Positions 17,539-26,726 of a stretch of DNA of 64,000 nt are shown in pieces. Numbering within the stretch: the first letter of the stretch is position 1; every line of letters begins with the position of its first letter. This DNA is from Desulfovibrio sp. UIB00 (GTDB taxonomy: Bacteria; Desulfobacterota; Desulfovibrionia; Desulfovibrionales; Desulfovibrionaceae), in contig NZ_JAETXJ010000006.1 of NCBI RefSeq assembly GCF_022508225.1, positions 170,998 to 234,997 of the forward strand, written 5' to 3'. The position numbers were made by a program, and so were the translations under genes. Under the pieces are notes generated by a model. It saw nothing but the letters and a program-made list of their open reading frames with translations, was not told where the DNA came from and did no database searches.

Positions 17539-18831
17539 ATGAGCAACACGTTCAGCACTCCCGCAGATATCCAGCGCCATCTGGACAGCCTGGGGCTTTT
17601 TCATATGGATATGGGCCTGGGCCGCATGCGCCGGACCTTGGCCGCCCTTGACCTGACACGCCCGCCCTTTGTGGTGGCTCAGGTGCTCGGCACCAACGGC
17701 AAGGGATCAACATCGTCCTTTCTTGCTTCCCTTGCGCTTGCTCACGGCTGCCGGGTGGGCCTCTACACCTCGCCGCACTTTGTCAGCCCCACTGAGCGCA
17801 TCCGCATTGGCGGGCCCAATGATGCCGCCTGCGCCCCCTGGCCTGCGGATGACTGGGTTGAGCCAGCCAATCAGGTCATGACTGCCGCGCCCGATCTGAC
17901 CTACTTTGAATTTCTTACAGTACTGGCCCTGCTGGGTTTTGCGCGCAAGGGCGTGGAGCTTGCCGTGCTTGAGGCTGGCCTTGGCGGCAAACACGACGCC
18001 ACAACCGCCGTTGCCGCCGACCTCATGTGCTATGCGCCCATCGCCCTTGACCACAAGGACATCCTTGGCCCCACCCTTGTCGACATTGCGACAGACAAGG
18101 CCGCAGCCATACGTTGCGCCGCGCCCGTGTGCAGCGTCGCGCAGTTTCCCGAAGCCGCAAAAATCCTTGAACGCGAGGCCCGTAGCCACAACGCGCCCTT
18201 CATCAGGGCTTGCCCGGTTGCCGCAGATACCAGCCTTGGCCTCAGCGGCCCTCACCAACGCGCCAACGCAGGCCTGGCCCTCACAGCATGGCGCGAGCTT
18301 GCCCCCATGCTGGGCAAAAATACGGACGACACGACGGCGCAGGCTCAAGGGCTGGCGCAAGCTTTTATGCCGGGTCGCTTGCAGCGGGTGCCGGGTACAG
18401 ATCAGTATCCTCCGCTGCTGCTTGACGGCGCCCACAATCCGCACGGCATGGCCGCGCTTATCAAGGCCCTGCGCGCCGAAGGCCTGCAACCCGCCGGAGC
18501 GGTATTTTCCTGCCTTGCAGACAAAGACTGGTTGCCTGCCGCCCAGATGCTCAAGCACTATCTGGGCGAAGCCCCCATGTTTGTGGTTACACTGGGCAAC
18601 CACCGGGCCGCAGCAGCGCAAGACATAGCCGCCGCCTGCAACGCCCTGCCGCCGGCCACGGCGCAGGCCTTGCCCGAAGGCCCACAGGGATTGGCAAAGG
18701 CTCTTGAACTGGCACGCGCCCTGCCCGCCGCCACCGAGGCCCGCCCGGTGCTCATGACAGGTTCGCTGTACCTGCTTTCGGAATTTTTTACGCAGCACCC
18801 CCAATGGCTGCTGCAAGCGCAGCTTCACTAA
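17539..18831 (+). CDS. folC: Bifunctional folylpolyglutamate/dihydrofolate synthase
   Basis: A 430-residue cytosolic ligase that adds glutamate to dihydropteroate and to folates. The Mur-ligase P-loop GTNGKGSTSSF begins at about residue 51, and YTSPHFVSPTERIRI follows as in FolC. The central E-x-G-L-G-G-K-H-D block (AVLEAGLGGKHDATT), the late LLLDGAHNPHGMAAL and the C-terminal glutamate-ligase domain complete the match. The ATG at 17539 is the first start that gives family-like N-terminal sequence (STPADIQRHLDSLG); a clear Shine-Dalgarno is not present. The gene starts about 210 bases from the divergent tRNA gene and precedes selA on the same strand. Confidence 0.92.
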   Translation: MSNTFSTPADIQRHLDSLGLFHMDMGLGRMRRTLAALDLTRPPFVVAQVLGTNGKGSTSSFLASLALAHGCRVGLYTSPHFVSPTERIRIGGPNDAACAPWPADDWVEPANQVMTAAPDLTYFEFLTVLALLGFARKGVELAVLEAGLGGKHDATTAVAADLMCYAPIALDHKDILGPTLVDIATDKAAAIRCAAPVCSVAQFPEAAKILEREARSHNAPFIRACPVAADTSLGLSGPHQRANAGLALTAWRELAPMLGKNTDDTTAQAQGLAQAFMPGRLQRVPGTDQYPPLLLDGAHNPHGMAALIKALRAEGLQPAGAVFSCLADKDWLPAAQMLKHYLGEAPMFVVTLGNHRAAAAQDIAAACNALPPATAQALPEGPQGLAKALELARALPAATEARPVLMTGSLYLLSEFFTQHPQWLLQAQLH

Positions 18832-18946
18832 GCGCAGGCAAACCCTCCGCAGTCATGGCTTACGGCGCAGCATGGCAGACCAAGCCCAAGCCGCCGTGCT
18901 CGCGTATTTTTCATTTTTTGCGGTTAACGCAGTATAAAGGACGCCC

Positions 18947-20383
18947 ATGCAAAATCTTTTTCGCGCCATTCCCGCCGTAGACGCCAGCATTGCCGCGCTG
19001 CACCGCGCGGATGCCGCACTGGGCGACAGCCAGCAAACGCCGCACGCGCTGCTGCGCGATCTTGTGGTCGCCTATTGGGATATTCGGCGGGATGACATCC
19101 GCGCCGGGCGCTGCACCACCCCCGAAGACCTGCACCTTGAACGCCAGCTGCCAGGCCTGCTGGCCTTTGTGCAGCGAGGGCTGCGGCCCCGTTTCCAATC
19201 GGCGCTCAACGCCACGGGCGTTGTGGTGCATACCAACATGGGGCGCTCCGTACTGGCCGAAGAAGCCCGAGAAGCCGTGCTGCGGGCAGCTACCGGCTAC
19301 TGCAATCTGGAACTGAATCTCGCCACAGGTGGCCGGGGCAGCCGTCACGCACTGGTGGAAGAACTCATTTGCCGCGTCACCGGGGCCGAGGCGGCCCTTG
19401 TGGTCAATAACAATGCCGCCGCCGTGCTGCTGGTGCTCGACACCTTCTGCAAGGGCGGCGAGGTTATTGTTTCACGCGGCGAGCTGGTGGAAATAGGCGG
19501 CAGCTTCCGCATTCCAGAAGTAATGGAAAAAAGCGGGGCCACCCTGCGCGAGGTGGGGGCCACCAACCGCACACACCTTCGCGATTACCGCGCCGCCATC
19601 AACGAAAACACGCGCGCGCTCATGCGCGTGCACACGTCCAACTACCGGATTGTGGGCTTTCATGCCGCCGTGGCCCTGCCCGAACTGGCAGAACTGGCTC
19701 GCGAGCACAACCTGCCGCTCATTGAAGACCTCGGCAGCGGCAGTCTTATGGATTTTTCTTCCTGCGGCCTTCCCAACGAACCCACCGTGCCGGAAGTACT
19801 CTCGCAGGGCGCGGATATCGCGACTTTTTCGGGTGACAAGGTGCTTGGCGGCCCTCAGGCTGGCATCATCACCGGGCGCAAGAGCATGGTGGAAAAACTC
19901 AAAAGCAATCCGCTCACGCGGGCGCTGCGCTGCGACAAGCTGTGCCTCTCCGCTCTTGAGGCCACCCTGCGCCTGTACCTTGACCCGGAAAAAGCCCGCA
20001 AAAGCGTACCGACCCTGCGCATGATAACCTGCCCCCCCGATGAACTTGCCAAGGCAGCCCGCAATCTGGCAAACCGCCTGCGCAAGGGGCTTAATGCAGA
20101 CAGCACCCTGTGCGAGGTAGGCTTGCGCGAGGATGTGTCGCGCGTGGGCGGCGGCGCGTTTCCGCAATACGACCTGCCCACGACCCTTGTACGGCTCAGG
20201 CCTACGGCATGCAGCCCCACGGCCCTCAAGGCTGCCCTGCTTGAGACGGTTCCCCCGCTCATTGGGCGGCTGGAAGGCGATGCCTTCTGCCTTGACCCGC
20301 GCACACTTGATGTCAAAGAATACCCCGAGGTACTACGCGTTCTGCGTCAGGCGCTGAACGCTGCAAACCCTCAACAGGCATAA
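18947..20383 (+). CDS. selA: L-seryl-tRNA(Sec) selenium transferase
   Basis: A 478-residue PLP enzyme converting Ser-tRNA(Sec) to Sec-tRNA(Sec) with selenophosphate. Conserved features are RFQSALNATGVVVHTNMGRS near residue 83, the N-terminal domain typical of full-length bacterial SelA, LIEDLGSGSLMDFS, and the PLP-binding lysine in FSGDKVLGGPQAG (Lys298). AAGGA lies 5 bases before the ATG. It shows the organism makes selenocysteine, which fits a Desulfovibrio-type anaerobe with selenoenzymes. selB, selC and selD are not in the window. It is followed 39 bases later by the M18 aminopeptidase gene. Confidence 0.97.
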   Translation: MQNLFRAIPAVDASIAALHRADAALGDSQQTPHALLRDLVVAYWDIRRDDIRAGRCTTPEDLHLERQLPGLLAFVQRGLRPRFQSALNATGVVVHTNMGRSVLAEEAREAVLRAATGYCNLELNLATGGRGSRHALVEELICRVTGAEAALVVNNNAAAVLLVLDTFCKGGEVIVSRGELVEIGGSFRIPEVMEKSGATLREVGATNRTHLRDYRAAINENTRALMRVHTSNYRIVGFHAAVALPELAELAREHNLPLIEDLGSGSLMDFSSCGLPNEPTVPEVLSQGADIATFSGDKVLGGPQAGIITGRKSMVEKLKSNPLTRALRCDKLCLSALEATLRLYLDPEKARKSVPTLRMITCPPDELAKAARNLANRLRKGLNADSTLCEVGLREDVSRVGGGAFPQYDLPTTLVRLRPTACSPTALKAALLETVPPLIGRLEGDAFCLDPRTLDVKEYPEVLRVLRQALNAANPQQA

Positions 20384-20422
20384 TACGCGCAACCCATTGC
20401 GTGAGATAAAAGGAACAGCATC

Positions 20423-21808
20423 ATGGAAAAGAATCTTGCCTACAAGCCCAAAAGCATCTGGGACAACGCCGACGCCAAAACCCGCAAGGAAATGGAAGCT
20501 CTGGCCCAGCGCTATATCGACTTTATCACCCACTGCAAGACAGAGCGCGAAACAGTGGAATACGTGCGCCAGCGCCTTGCCGAGCATGGTTACGCGGAAG
20601 ATTTCAGCGGCGACCGCGTTATGCGTTCCCTGCGCGGCAAGGCCATTTTTGCGGCCCGCAAGGGTGCACTGCCCCTGAGCCAGGGGCTTTCGCTGCTGGC
20701 GGCCCACGCCGACACCCCCCGCCTTGATTTCAAGCAGCGCCCGCTCATCGAACAGCCCGGCGTTGCTCAGGCAAAAACCCACTACTACGGCGGTATCCGC
20801 AAATATCAGTGGCTGGCGCGGCCCCTGGCCCTGCACGGCGTTATCGTGCGTGAAAATGGCGAAACCCTGACCGTGACCATCGGCGAAAAACCCGGCGAGC
20901 CAGTGTTCTGCATTGCCGACCTTTTGCCCCATCTGGCCCAGAAGCAGGTTACGCAGCCGGTCAGCGAAGCCTTTGAGGCCGAAAAACTCAATATCATTCT
21001 GGCCCACAGCACGCCCAAGGCTGGCAAATCCGGCAAGGACGATGCGCCCAAAGACCCCATCAAAACCCAGCTGCTCGAACTGCTGCACAAAAAATACGGC
21101 ATCTGCGAAGAAGACCTCATCACTGCCGAGCTTCAGGCTGTGCCCGCTGGCCCGGCCCGCTTTGTGGGCTTTGACAAGGCAATGATCGGCGGCTACGGGC
21201 AGGACGACCGCATCTGCGTGTTTACCGCGCTGGAGGCTCTGCTTGAGGCCGAAGCCACAGGCCGCAGCATGGCTGTTATTTTCTGGGACAAAGAGGAAAT
21301 CGGCTCGGACGGCGCATCTGGCGCAGCCTCGCGCTTTATGCAGTATTGCGTGGAAGACCTCACCCGCGCGTGGGAAAAGGACGTCCCGCCCTCGCATGTG
21401 CTGCTTGAGACCCGCGCCCTTTCTGCCGACGTTTCCGCAGCGCTGGATCCCGATTATCAGGATGTGCACGAAAAACAGAACGCCGCCCTGCTGGGCTACG
21501 GCCCGGTATTTTCCAAGTTTACCGGCTCGCGCGGCAAGTACGGGGCCAGCGAGGCCGACGCCGAATTTTTCGGCGCGCTGCGCGGGCTTTTCAACGGCAA
21601 GGGCATCGCATGGCAGACTGCGGAACTTGGCAAGGTCGACCTTGGCGGCGGTGGCACCGTGGCGCTGTTCCTTGCGGCCTACGGCATGCAGGTTATTGAC
21701 CTTGGCCCTGCCATCCTGTCCATGCACAGCCCCTTTGAACTGGCAAGCAGCGCAGACCTCTTCGCCACCAAGCAGGCCTTCCGCGCATTTCTGGAAGCCC
21801 AGTTATAG
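20423..21808 (+). CDS. M18-family aminopeptidase
   Basis: A 461-residue dinuclear zinc aminopeptidase of family M18 (aminopeptidase I / aspartyl aminopeptidase type). Metal and catalytic motifs are present: HADTPRLD with His95 and Asp97, DKEEIGSDGASGA (general base and zinc ligand glutamates), SADVSAALDPDY (Asp ligand) and the C-terminal MHSPFELASSADL (His ligand). It starts 39 bases after selA with AAGGA upstream, so the two may be co-transcribed. It would trim N-terminal residues from peptides in the cytoplasm; its specificity cannot be deduced. Confidence 0.93.
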   Translation: MEKNLAYKPKSIWDNADAKTRKEMEALAQRYIDFITHCKTERETVEYVRQRLAEHGYAEDFSGDRVMRSLRGKAIFAARKGALPLSQGLSLLAAHADTPRLDFKQRPLIEQPGVAQAKTHYYGGIRKYQWLARPLALHGVIVRENGETLTVTIGEKPGEPVFCIADLLPHLAQKQVTQPVSEAFEAEKLNIILAHSTPKAGKSGKDDAPKDPIKTQLLELLHKKYGICEEDLITAELQAVPAGPARFVGFDKAMIGGYGQDDRICVFTALEALLEAEATGRSMAVIFWDKEEIGSDGASGAASRFMQYCVEDLTRAWEKDVPPSHVLLETRALSADVSAALDPDYQDVHEKQNAALLGYGPVFSKFTGSRGKYGASEADAEFFGALRGLFNGKGIAWQTAELGKVDLGGGGTVALFLAAYGMQVIDLGPAILSMHSPFELASSADLFATKQAFRAFLEAQL

Positions 21809-21883
21809 CACGCAAGCCCGCGCAGCGGACAACTACGCAACAGGTGATTTGCGTTCTGTCTGCAAAGCTGCATAGATAACAGA

Positions 21884-21929
21884 CTGCCCTTGCGGGCTGG
21901 TGAAAATCAGCCAGCCCGCAAGGGCAGTT
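21884..21929. terminator. Bidirectional terminator between M18 aminopeptidase and alkylation repair genes
   Basis: ACTGCCCTTGCGGGCTGG and CCAGCCCGCAAGGGCAGT form a perfect 18-bp stem around a loop of about 10 bases, flanked by TTT on the right. It lies between convergent genes. Confidence 0.85.
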
Positions 21930-21954
21930 TCTGTATGGCGTTTACGGATACGCT

Positions 21955-22713
21955 CTATTTTTTATGCAGGCTGCGAAGCGCTCTTTTGCAGATGCGCGCG
22001 GTCGCCTTACCCGGATTTTGCGCGAGCCACGCATCGCAGAGCTCGCTCACCCACTGTGGTTGTGATTTGGCGGCATCGTTAAGCCAGTTGCCCACGCTGT
22101 CCTGCACATAGGTGGAGGGGTCAGCCTGCAAGGGGTCAAGAACAGGCAAGCCCAGCGCCGGATTCTCCTTGAGGATATTCAGGTGGGCACACCACACGCC
22201 GCGCGGGCGGGTGCTTTCGCTGGCAAAACGGCGCACCCTTTCCGATGGGTCGGCGGTCCAGCCTGCGAGGTGGCTTAGGGCGCGTTCCGGCTGCTTTGCC
22301 AGATGAGGTCGCACAGCCATCCATGCCCATTCACGCACGCCAAAATGTGCATCATCCGCAAAGGGACGCACGGCTTCCAGCAGATCTTCCAGCGGCTCCG
22401 CCGGAGAATGCAGGGTATGCTCGTGCGCCAGAGCATAACATATCCAACCCCGAACAGTATCCGACCTGTGCACGGCAAACCTTGCCAATCCCTGCGCGCC
22501 CACGGCCCGGTGCACCAGCTCGCCAGCCAGCAGCATGCGCTTTGAAATCCCAAGGGATGCGGCAGCGCGCATTTCGCCCAGCAATGAGACATCAACCTGC
22601 GGCAAGGCAACAGCCATCAGGGCGGCAAAATCCACCGCCAGCCCCTCTGCCAGATTTTTAGAAGCGTCCTGCCCGCTGTTGAGCTGGACCAGACGCGTGG
22701 AAGAAATGGTCAT
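21955..22713 (-). CDS. HEAT-like DNA alkylation repair family protein (AlkD superfamily)
   Basis: A 252-residue all-helical repeat protein. The segment DTVRGWICYALAHEH, the block PFADDAHFGVREWAWMAVRP, and RRFASESTRPRGVWCAHL followed by YVQDSVGNWLNDAAKSQPQW match the DNA alkylation repair (AlkC/AlkD-like) family with high density. Members remove or recognise alkylated purines without base flipping. The start at 22713 (MTISST) is preceded by GGGAG at 5 bases; a start 12 codons upstream is poorer. A perfect 13-bp inverted repeat lies 33 bases before the start and may be an operator. Confidence 0.85.
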   Translation of the reverse strand: MTISSTRLVQLNSGQDASKNLAEGLAVDFAALMAVALPQVDVSLLGEMRAAASLGISKRMLLAGELVHRAVGAQGLARFAVHRSDTVRGWICYALAHEHTLHSPAEPLEDLLEAVRPFADDAHFGVREWAWMAVRPHLAKQPERALSHLAGWTADPSERVRRFASESTRPRGVWCAHLNILKENPALGLPVLDPLQADPSTYVQDSVGNWLNDAAKSQPQWVSELCDAWLAQNPGKATARICKRALRSLHKK

Positions 22714-22745
22714 GGCACTCCCGGCGACACCAATGCTCACGGTAT

Positions 22746-22780
22746 GCAAAGACCTGCGTCAAACTGGCGCAGGTCTTTGC
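22746..22780. repeat. Perfect 13-bp inverted repeat upstream of the alkylation repair gene
   Basis: GCAAAGACCTGCG at 22746-22758 and CGCAGGTCTTTGC at 22768-22780 are exact reverse complements around a 9-base spacer. Neither side has a T tract, so an operator is as likely as a terminator for the helix-turn-helix gene to the right. Confidence 0.6.
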
Positions 22781-22955
22781 AAATCAAAACTATCCCCACA
22801 AAAGTCAAATGCACGATACAGCTCTGTTGCCCCAAACACATGCGGACAAAAAAACAACTGGCCTTGACCCGACATGCACAGGGCTGCTTCAATTTGGGGC
22901 AGGCCCTGCCCCACTCATCGAACAATTCCCCTGCGGGAGCCTCAGCCTCACCGCC

Positions 22956-23315
22956 CTACGCGCTACGCCCCATACCCTCAGCCCGTGTAACCAGCTTGCC
23001 GATGTCCGAAACAATATGTTGCAGCGGACACTTGTCGGGCGTTCTAGCATAAATGCTGCACACGGCTCCCCTGTCTTCATCGTAGGGAAGCAAAAACTTC
23101 GGGCCAACGCCTTTCTGAACCCATTCAGGGTTGATGCCCTTTTTCTTCAGCAGGCTGAGCAGCCACTTGGAAGGGATAGCCAGCCGCTTTTTGGAATCAG
23201 AAATGCAAGATTGGGAAACATCAAAAAACTGCGCAAGTTCCTGTTGGGTTCTGCATTGGGTGACATTCTTGATGCGGTCCATAATGGCCATGTACTCAAA
23301 TACCTTTCCACTCAT
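22956..23315 (-). CDS. Phage CI-type helix-turn-helix protein without peptidase domain
   Basis: A 119-residue DNA-binding protein. Residues about 10-70 match the bacteriophage CI repressor helix-turn-helix domain: QELAQFFDVSQSCISDSKKR, then IPSKWLLSLLKKKGINPEWV and the terminal KGVGPKFL. The rest is a short tail with a few Cys residues; the S24 autoprotease domain usually attached to such heads is absent. AGGAGG lies 8 bases upstream of the ATG. No phage structural or integrase genes are nearby, so it is a lone regulator, perhaps a domesticated one. It shares the head domain with the S24 repressor at 45517. Confidence 0.8.
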   Translation of the reverse strand: MSGKVFEYMAIMDRIKNVTQCRTQQELAQFFDVSQSCISDSKKRLAIPSKWLLSLLKKKGINPEWVQKGVGPKFLLPYDEDRGAVCSIYARTPDKCPLQHIVSDIGKLVTRAEGMGRSA

Positions 23316-24067
23316 TGGAAGAGCCTCCTCTGTACGCTAGGCGTGCAAAATGCCCGGAATTATCAACGTCTTGAAACGAAGGAACCGGGTGCGGCGAGCG
23401 GATGCTCTGATGCGCGTTTATTGTGTTGGCCTGGATATGGCAAACCCATAAAAACGGACGCGAGGATGCTTTTCTGAAAGGGAGCGGTCTGGACAGTGAA
23501 ACAGGCCAACTGATGCTGCACAAAGGATAGTGCAACAGCCGGGAGAACTGACATAGACTCCGTGCAGCCATCACAGTTGCCTAAAAAGCCGTGACAATAC
23601 GCCAACGCTTCGTAGCCCTGCAGGTCGCAACCGGGTTTTGGTGAGGCAGAAATAAATTTTCAGCCCCAAGGGGAGAGTAGGGGGAACCCACAAGCTGTTC
23701 CCGTACACGTTGAGCCAAACCAGCGGAAGGAAATTATCGCAACTCTGGAGAGACTGCCGATGTACGCTTAAAAAATACTCACAACATGAGATAAGTCAAG
23801 GAGTTTAATTATCAGATATGCGTGTTTTTGGCCGCGTAGGGGGCTGAAGTGTCCGCCAATCAGACAAGGCTGCGTGTAAAATTAATAAGATATGAAAGAA
23901 AAATATCTGATAGCAGAAACAATAAAAAAATACACGGTTTCAAAAATAACCGTGAAGACCAGAAAGGCCGAAGCAGCTTTCAACCGCTTCGGCCCCATAT
24001 GCTTCTGAATTTTCAACCAAGACCGTCAGCATTGCTGCCGACGGCAAAAACGGCCTATTGCCCAACC
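23316..24067. other. Intergenic region, no gene supported
   Basis: About 750 bases upstream of the CI-type helix-turn-helix gene and downstream of mltA. Apart from the terminator at 23963 I find no coding sequence with a ribosome binding site or recognisable content. Base composition shifts to AT-rich between 23760 and 23960. Confidence 0.45.
23963..23996 (-). terminator. Probable terminator of mltA
   Basis: GGCCGAAGC and GCTTCGGCC form a perfect stem around an 11-base loop about 70 bases after the mltA stop. On the minus strand it is followed by TTTCTGGTCTT. Confidence 0.65.
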
Positions 24068-25171
24068 CTAGCGCACCAGCAGTACCCAGGCAGGCCCCTT
24101 GGCGTCCAGATGGCTTGCCACGTAGTTGGCGCGCTGGTCGCCACCGCAGAAAATATCTATGCGGTTACGCTTGATGGCTCCACCCACGTCCTGGGCAAGA
24201 CCGATGCCGCGCAGGGGCATCTTGCCCTTGGTTTCATCCGGGATATTGACGCCGTAGGCCACTATGGAGCCGAGCGGAATAAAGCCGCGATCCGTTGCGA
24301 GCGTCAGCCAGTCGTCCACCTGGTAGCCCATGGCTCCCGTGGGGCCGCGCATGCCGTATTTAAAGAAGACATAGCTCGGGTTATCATTGAGAATTTCGCG
24401 TACGCGGCCCGGATTATTTTTGAACCACTCGCGCTGTTCAAAAATATCGCCGCGCCTGAGCAGGCCTTTTTCGCGCATGATGCGGCCGGAGCTTTTGTAT
24501 TTGTGCCCGTTCTGGCCCGCGTAGTTGACATAGGCCTGAGTGCCGTCGTCAAAGATCAGGCGGCCAGACCCCTGAATTTCAAGAAAAAACACGTCAACAG
24601 GGTCTGCGGCCCAGGCCAGTTCCAGCCCCTTGCCCGCCAGCACCTGCTTTTCTTCGATGGTGCGGCGGTCATAGTACTGTCCACGCTTGGCAATGACCTT
24701 GTTCAGATCCGGGGGCAGGCCATAGATGGCCTGGGTGTACCCAGGCTTGCGGGTGCGGCTGGCAGGGACGGCAGGCTCGTAGTAACCGGAATAGTTGATG
24801 CCGCCCGTCACTTCCGCCCAGCGGAAGTTTGCCAGCAGCAGTTCCGGTTCCTTGTCCAGCCGGGGCAATAGTTCCTGCAAACGCTCAAGCGTGCGCGACA
24901 GGTCGCCCCACGTCACAGTCAGGCCGGGGCGCTGCACAGCGATGGCGTCCTTGGGCTTGCTGTTGACGTAACGCAACGACTTACGCACACTGGGGGCCAT
25001 ATCCTTCCAGCTTGTCAGATCCTGACTGGCAGGAATAAGATTGCTCACAAAAAATTCCGGGCTTTCAAACCCCACCGGTGGCAGGGTTCTTTCCACCACT
25101 GGCGGCGGAGCCTGCTTGGCGCAGGCAAACAAAGCCATTGTAGCCGCCAGCAGAAGCAACAGGCGCAACAT
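24068..25171 (-). CDS. mltA: Membrane-bound lytic murein transglycosylase A
   Basis: A 367-residue outer-membrane-type lipoprotein that cleaves peptidoglycan glycan strands to 1,6-anhydro products. The start at 25171 gives a classic signal peptide with lipobox LFAC (Cys17). The MltA domain is evident (RWAEVTGGINYSGYYEPAVP, EIQGSGRLIFDDG), and the C-terminal 3D domain carries the Asp-rich GLAQDVGGAIKRNRIDIFCG with the expected catalytic aspartate. An open frame extends further upstream but overlaps the divergent thioesterase gene and lacks family content. The ribosome binding site is weak. The gene is divergent from the thioesterase gene with 66 bases between starts. Confidence 0.92.
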   Translation of the reverse strand: MLRLLLLLAATMALFACAKQAPPPVVERTLPPVGFESPEFFVSNLIPASQDLTSWKDMAPSVRKSLRYVNSKPKDAIAVQRPGLTVTWGDLSRTLERLQELLPRLDKEPELLLANFRWAEVTGGINYSGYYEPAVPASRTRKPGYTQAIYGLPPDLNKVIAKRGQYYDRRTIEEKQVLAGKGLELAWAADPVDVFFLEIQGSGRLIFDDGTQAYVNYAGQNGHKYKSSGRIMREKGLLRRGDIFEQREWFKNNPGRVREILNDNPSYVFFKYGMRGPTGAMGYQVDDWLTLATDRGFIPLGSIVAYGVNIPDETKGKMPLRGIGLAQDVGGAIKRNRIDIFCGGDQRANYVASHLDAKGPAWVLLVR

Positions 25172-25237
25172 GCCGCCTGCACGGTTTGCAAATCCGCTGC
25201 AAAAACGCCCGGAAAACGCGTAACAAGGAGCCGTTTC

Positions 25238-25657
25238 GTGCATGACCAATTTCCCACCCCTGATATTTGGATGCCGCACCGCGTGTCGTATGGCGAAACA
25301 GACACGATGGGCGTGCTTTATTATGCGGAATATCTGCATCTCTTCGAGCGGGCGCGCAGCGAATACATTCGCCGTTGCGGCATGAGCTATGCGGAAGTTG
25401 AAAAGAAAGGCCTTATCCTGCCTGTGCGCGAGGCCCAGTGCCGTTACCGCTCGTCCGCCCGCTATGATGATCTTGTACTTGTGCGCGCGGGCATTGCCGA
25501 ATGGGCGCGTGCATCCCTGCGCTTTGTATATGAGATACGGAACGAGGACAAGACGAGACTTCTGGCCACGGGTATGACCCAGCACGCGCTGGTCAATCAC
25601 GAAGGTCGCCCTGTTCCTGTGCCGGACTGGTTCCGTAATCTCACCTTTACGGTGTAA
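25238..25657 (+). CDS. YbgC/4-hydroxybenzoyl-CoA thioesterase-family hot-dog thioesterase
   Basis: A 139-residue hot-dog-fold acyl-CoA thioesterase. The catalytic motif YGETDTMGVLYYAEYLHLFE includes the conserved aspartate (Asp22), and SARYDDLVLVRAGI matches the second strand. It starts with GTG at 25238, preceded by AAGGAG at 8 bases. In many bacteria YbgC is linked to tol-pal genes, but none are here. Probable substrates are short acyl-CoA or acyl-ACP molecules. Confidence 0.9.
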   Translation: MHDQFPTPDIWMPHRVSYGETDTMGVLYYAEYLHLFERARSEYIRRCGMSYAEVEKKGLILPVREAQCRYRSSARYDDLVLVRAGIAEWARASLRFVYEIRNEDKTRLLATGMTQHALVNHEGRPVPVPDWFRNLTFTV

Positions 25658-25722
25658 CCGCCAGCCCTCTGCCTTGCCTGCGAAGATGCCGAGCCACGCT
25701 ACCGCACGGATGGCGGTTCGAC

Positions 25723-25764
25723 CTGCCGCCGCAATTACTTGCGGCGGCAGAAAAATATTTTTTC
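25723..25764 (+). terminator. Rho-independent terminator after the thioesterase gene
   Basis: CTGCCGCCGCA and TGCGGCGGCAG form a perfect 11-bp stem with a 6-base loop, followed by an A/T stretch ending in six T residues. It lies between convergent genes. Confidence 0.85.
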
Positions 25765-25771
25765 TAATACG

Positions 25772-26503
25772 TTAACGGTGTCTGCTCCCGGTGGGGCCGG
25801 GGTTGGCCCGCAGCTGCTTGCGCGCGGCACGGGCGTCTTCCAACCGTCGCAGCCTTTCGAGGCGGCCCTCTTCCTCATCGTGTCGCACCACGGGCAGGCG
25901 CTTCTGCCGCACGGGCCGCGCGCTGCTGAAACGCCGCGCAAGATGTGGTAACTCCGGGGGCACATCGGCTGCGGGGTCCCCAAGGGGGCAATACGGCGCA
26001 CTGGTGATCTCCCCTCCGCCAAGGTACATGGCAAGCCTGGCGCTGAGCGCGCGCATGAGCGGCACAAGGTCCGTATACTCCTCGTTCAGGCCCAAACCGT
26101 TAAGGTGCCACCGCCCCTGCCCGTGGACAACCTTGCGCACCCCTTTAAGCTCCCGTTCGCGCATGCTCAGACTGATGCGCACCTCGCCCTCGGGCAAGTG
26201 CAACACAAGGGCCTCGCCCTGCGCTTCGCCCAGCCCTCTGGCTACAGACTCAAGCCACATGCCGGGCGGATTGCCAGCCAGCCGCAAAAGGTCTTCCAGC
26301 CCGGCGCGGGCTACGCGCAGGTGTTCGCTGGAAGCCATATTTTTTTGATCTTCCTGAATTTTTTCTTCCATCTGGCGAATGCGCTCAAGGCATTGGGCGC
26401 GCTCGTCCTCAAGCGTGGTCAAACCCCGCTTCATCAGCCGCACGCAAAAAACCACAGCCGCCAAAAAAACCGCACCAGCGCCGGCCCATTCCCATAGCGC
26501 CAT
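25772..26503 (-). CDS. Hypothetical membrane-anchored coiled-coil protein
   Basis: I do not recognise this 243-residue protein. It begins with one membrane helix (about residues 5-24), continues with a Glu/Arg-rich coiled coil (about 25-65), then a compact domain (about 70-170) with alternating hydrophobic strands, and ends in a highly basic Arg-rich tail. This resembles a single-pass anchor with the body in the cytoplasm. I start at 26503 (MALWEW) because GGAGGGAG precedes it. It is divergent from the EF-G paralogue gene and convergent with the thioesterase gene. Confidence 0.7.
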   Translation of the reverse strand: MALWEWAGAGAVFLAAVVFCVRLMKRGLTTLEDERAQCLERIRQMEEKIQEDQKNMASSEHLRVARAGLEDLLRLAGNPPGMWLESVARGLGEAQGEALVLHLPEGEVRISLSMRERELKGVRKVVHGQGRWHLNGLGLNEEYTDLVPLMRALSARLAMYLGGGEITSAPYCPLGDPAADVPPELPHLARRFSSARPVRQKRLPVVRHDEEEGRLERLRRLEDARAARKQLRANPGPTGSRHR

Positions 26504-26726
26504 GGTCGCTCCCTCCGCCTGCTCCAATATATATCCGAATAACTGTCACAGTGGCGGCCTCTGCTGTCAAGCGTTAAGCCTTACATTAAAAGTCGCGGCC
26601 TCTTTCCTTTTTTGCGACAAGCCTGTAACGTGGGAACCAATAGCAGATGGAAGACTTGTTCCTTTCCCTAGTTTCGTTCACCAGGCCGCCAAGGGCGCGC
26701 CATATCGCTTACGAAGGGAGAAAACC

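Noticed and set aside
24068..25600. MltA extended by 143 codons at the N-terminus
   Set aside because: The extension overlaps the divergent thioesterase gene and hides the signal peptide and lipobox that begin at 25171.
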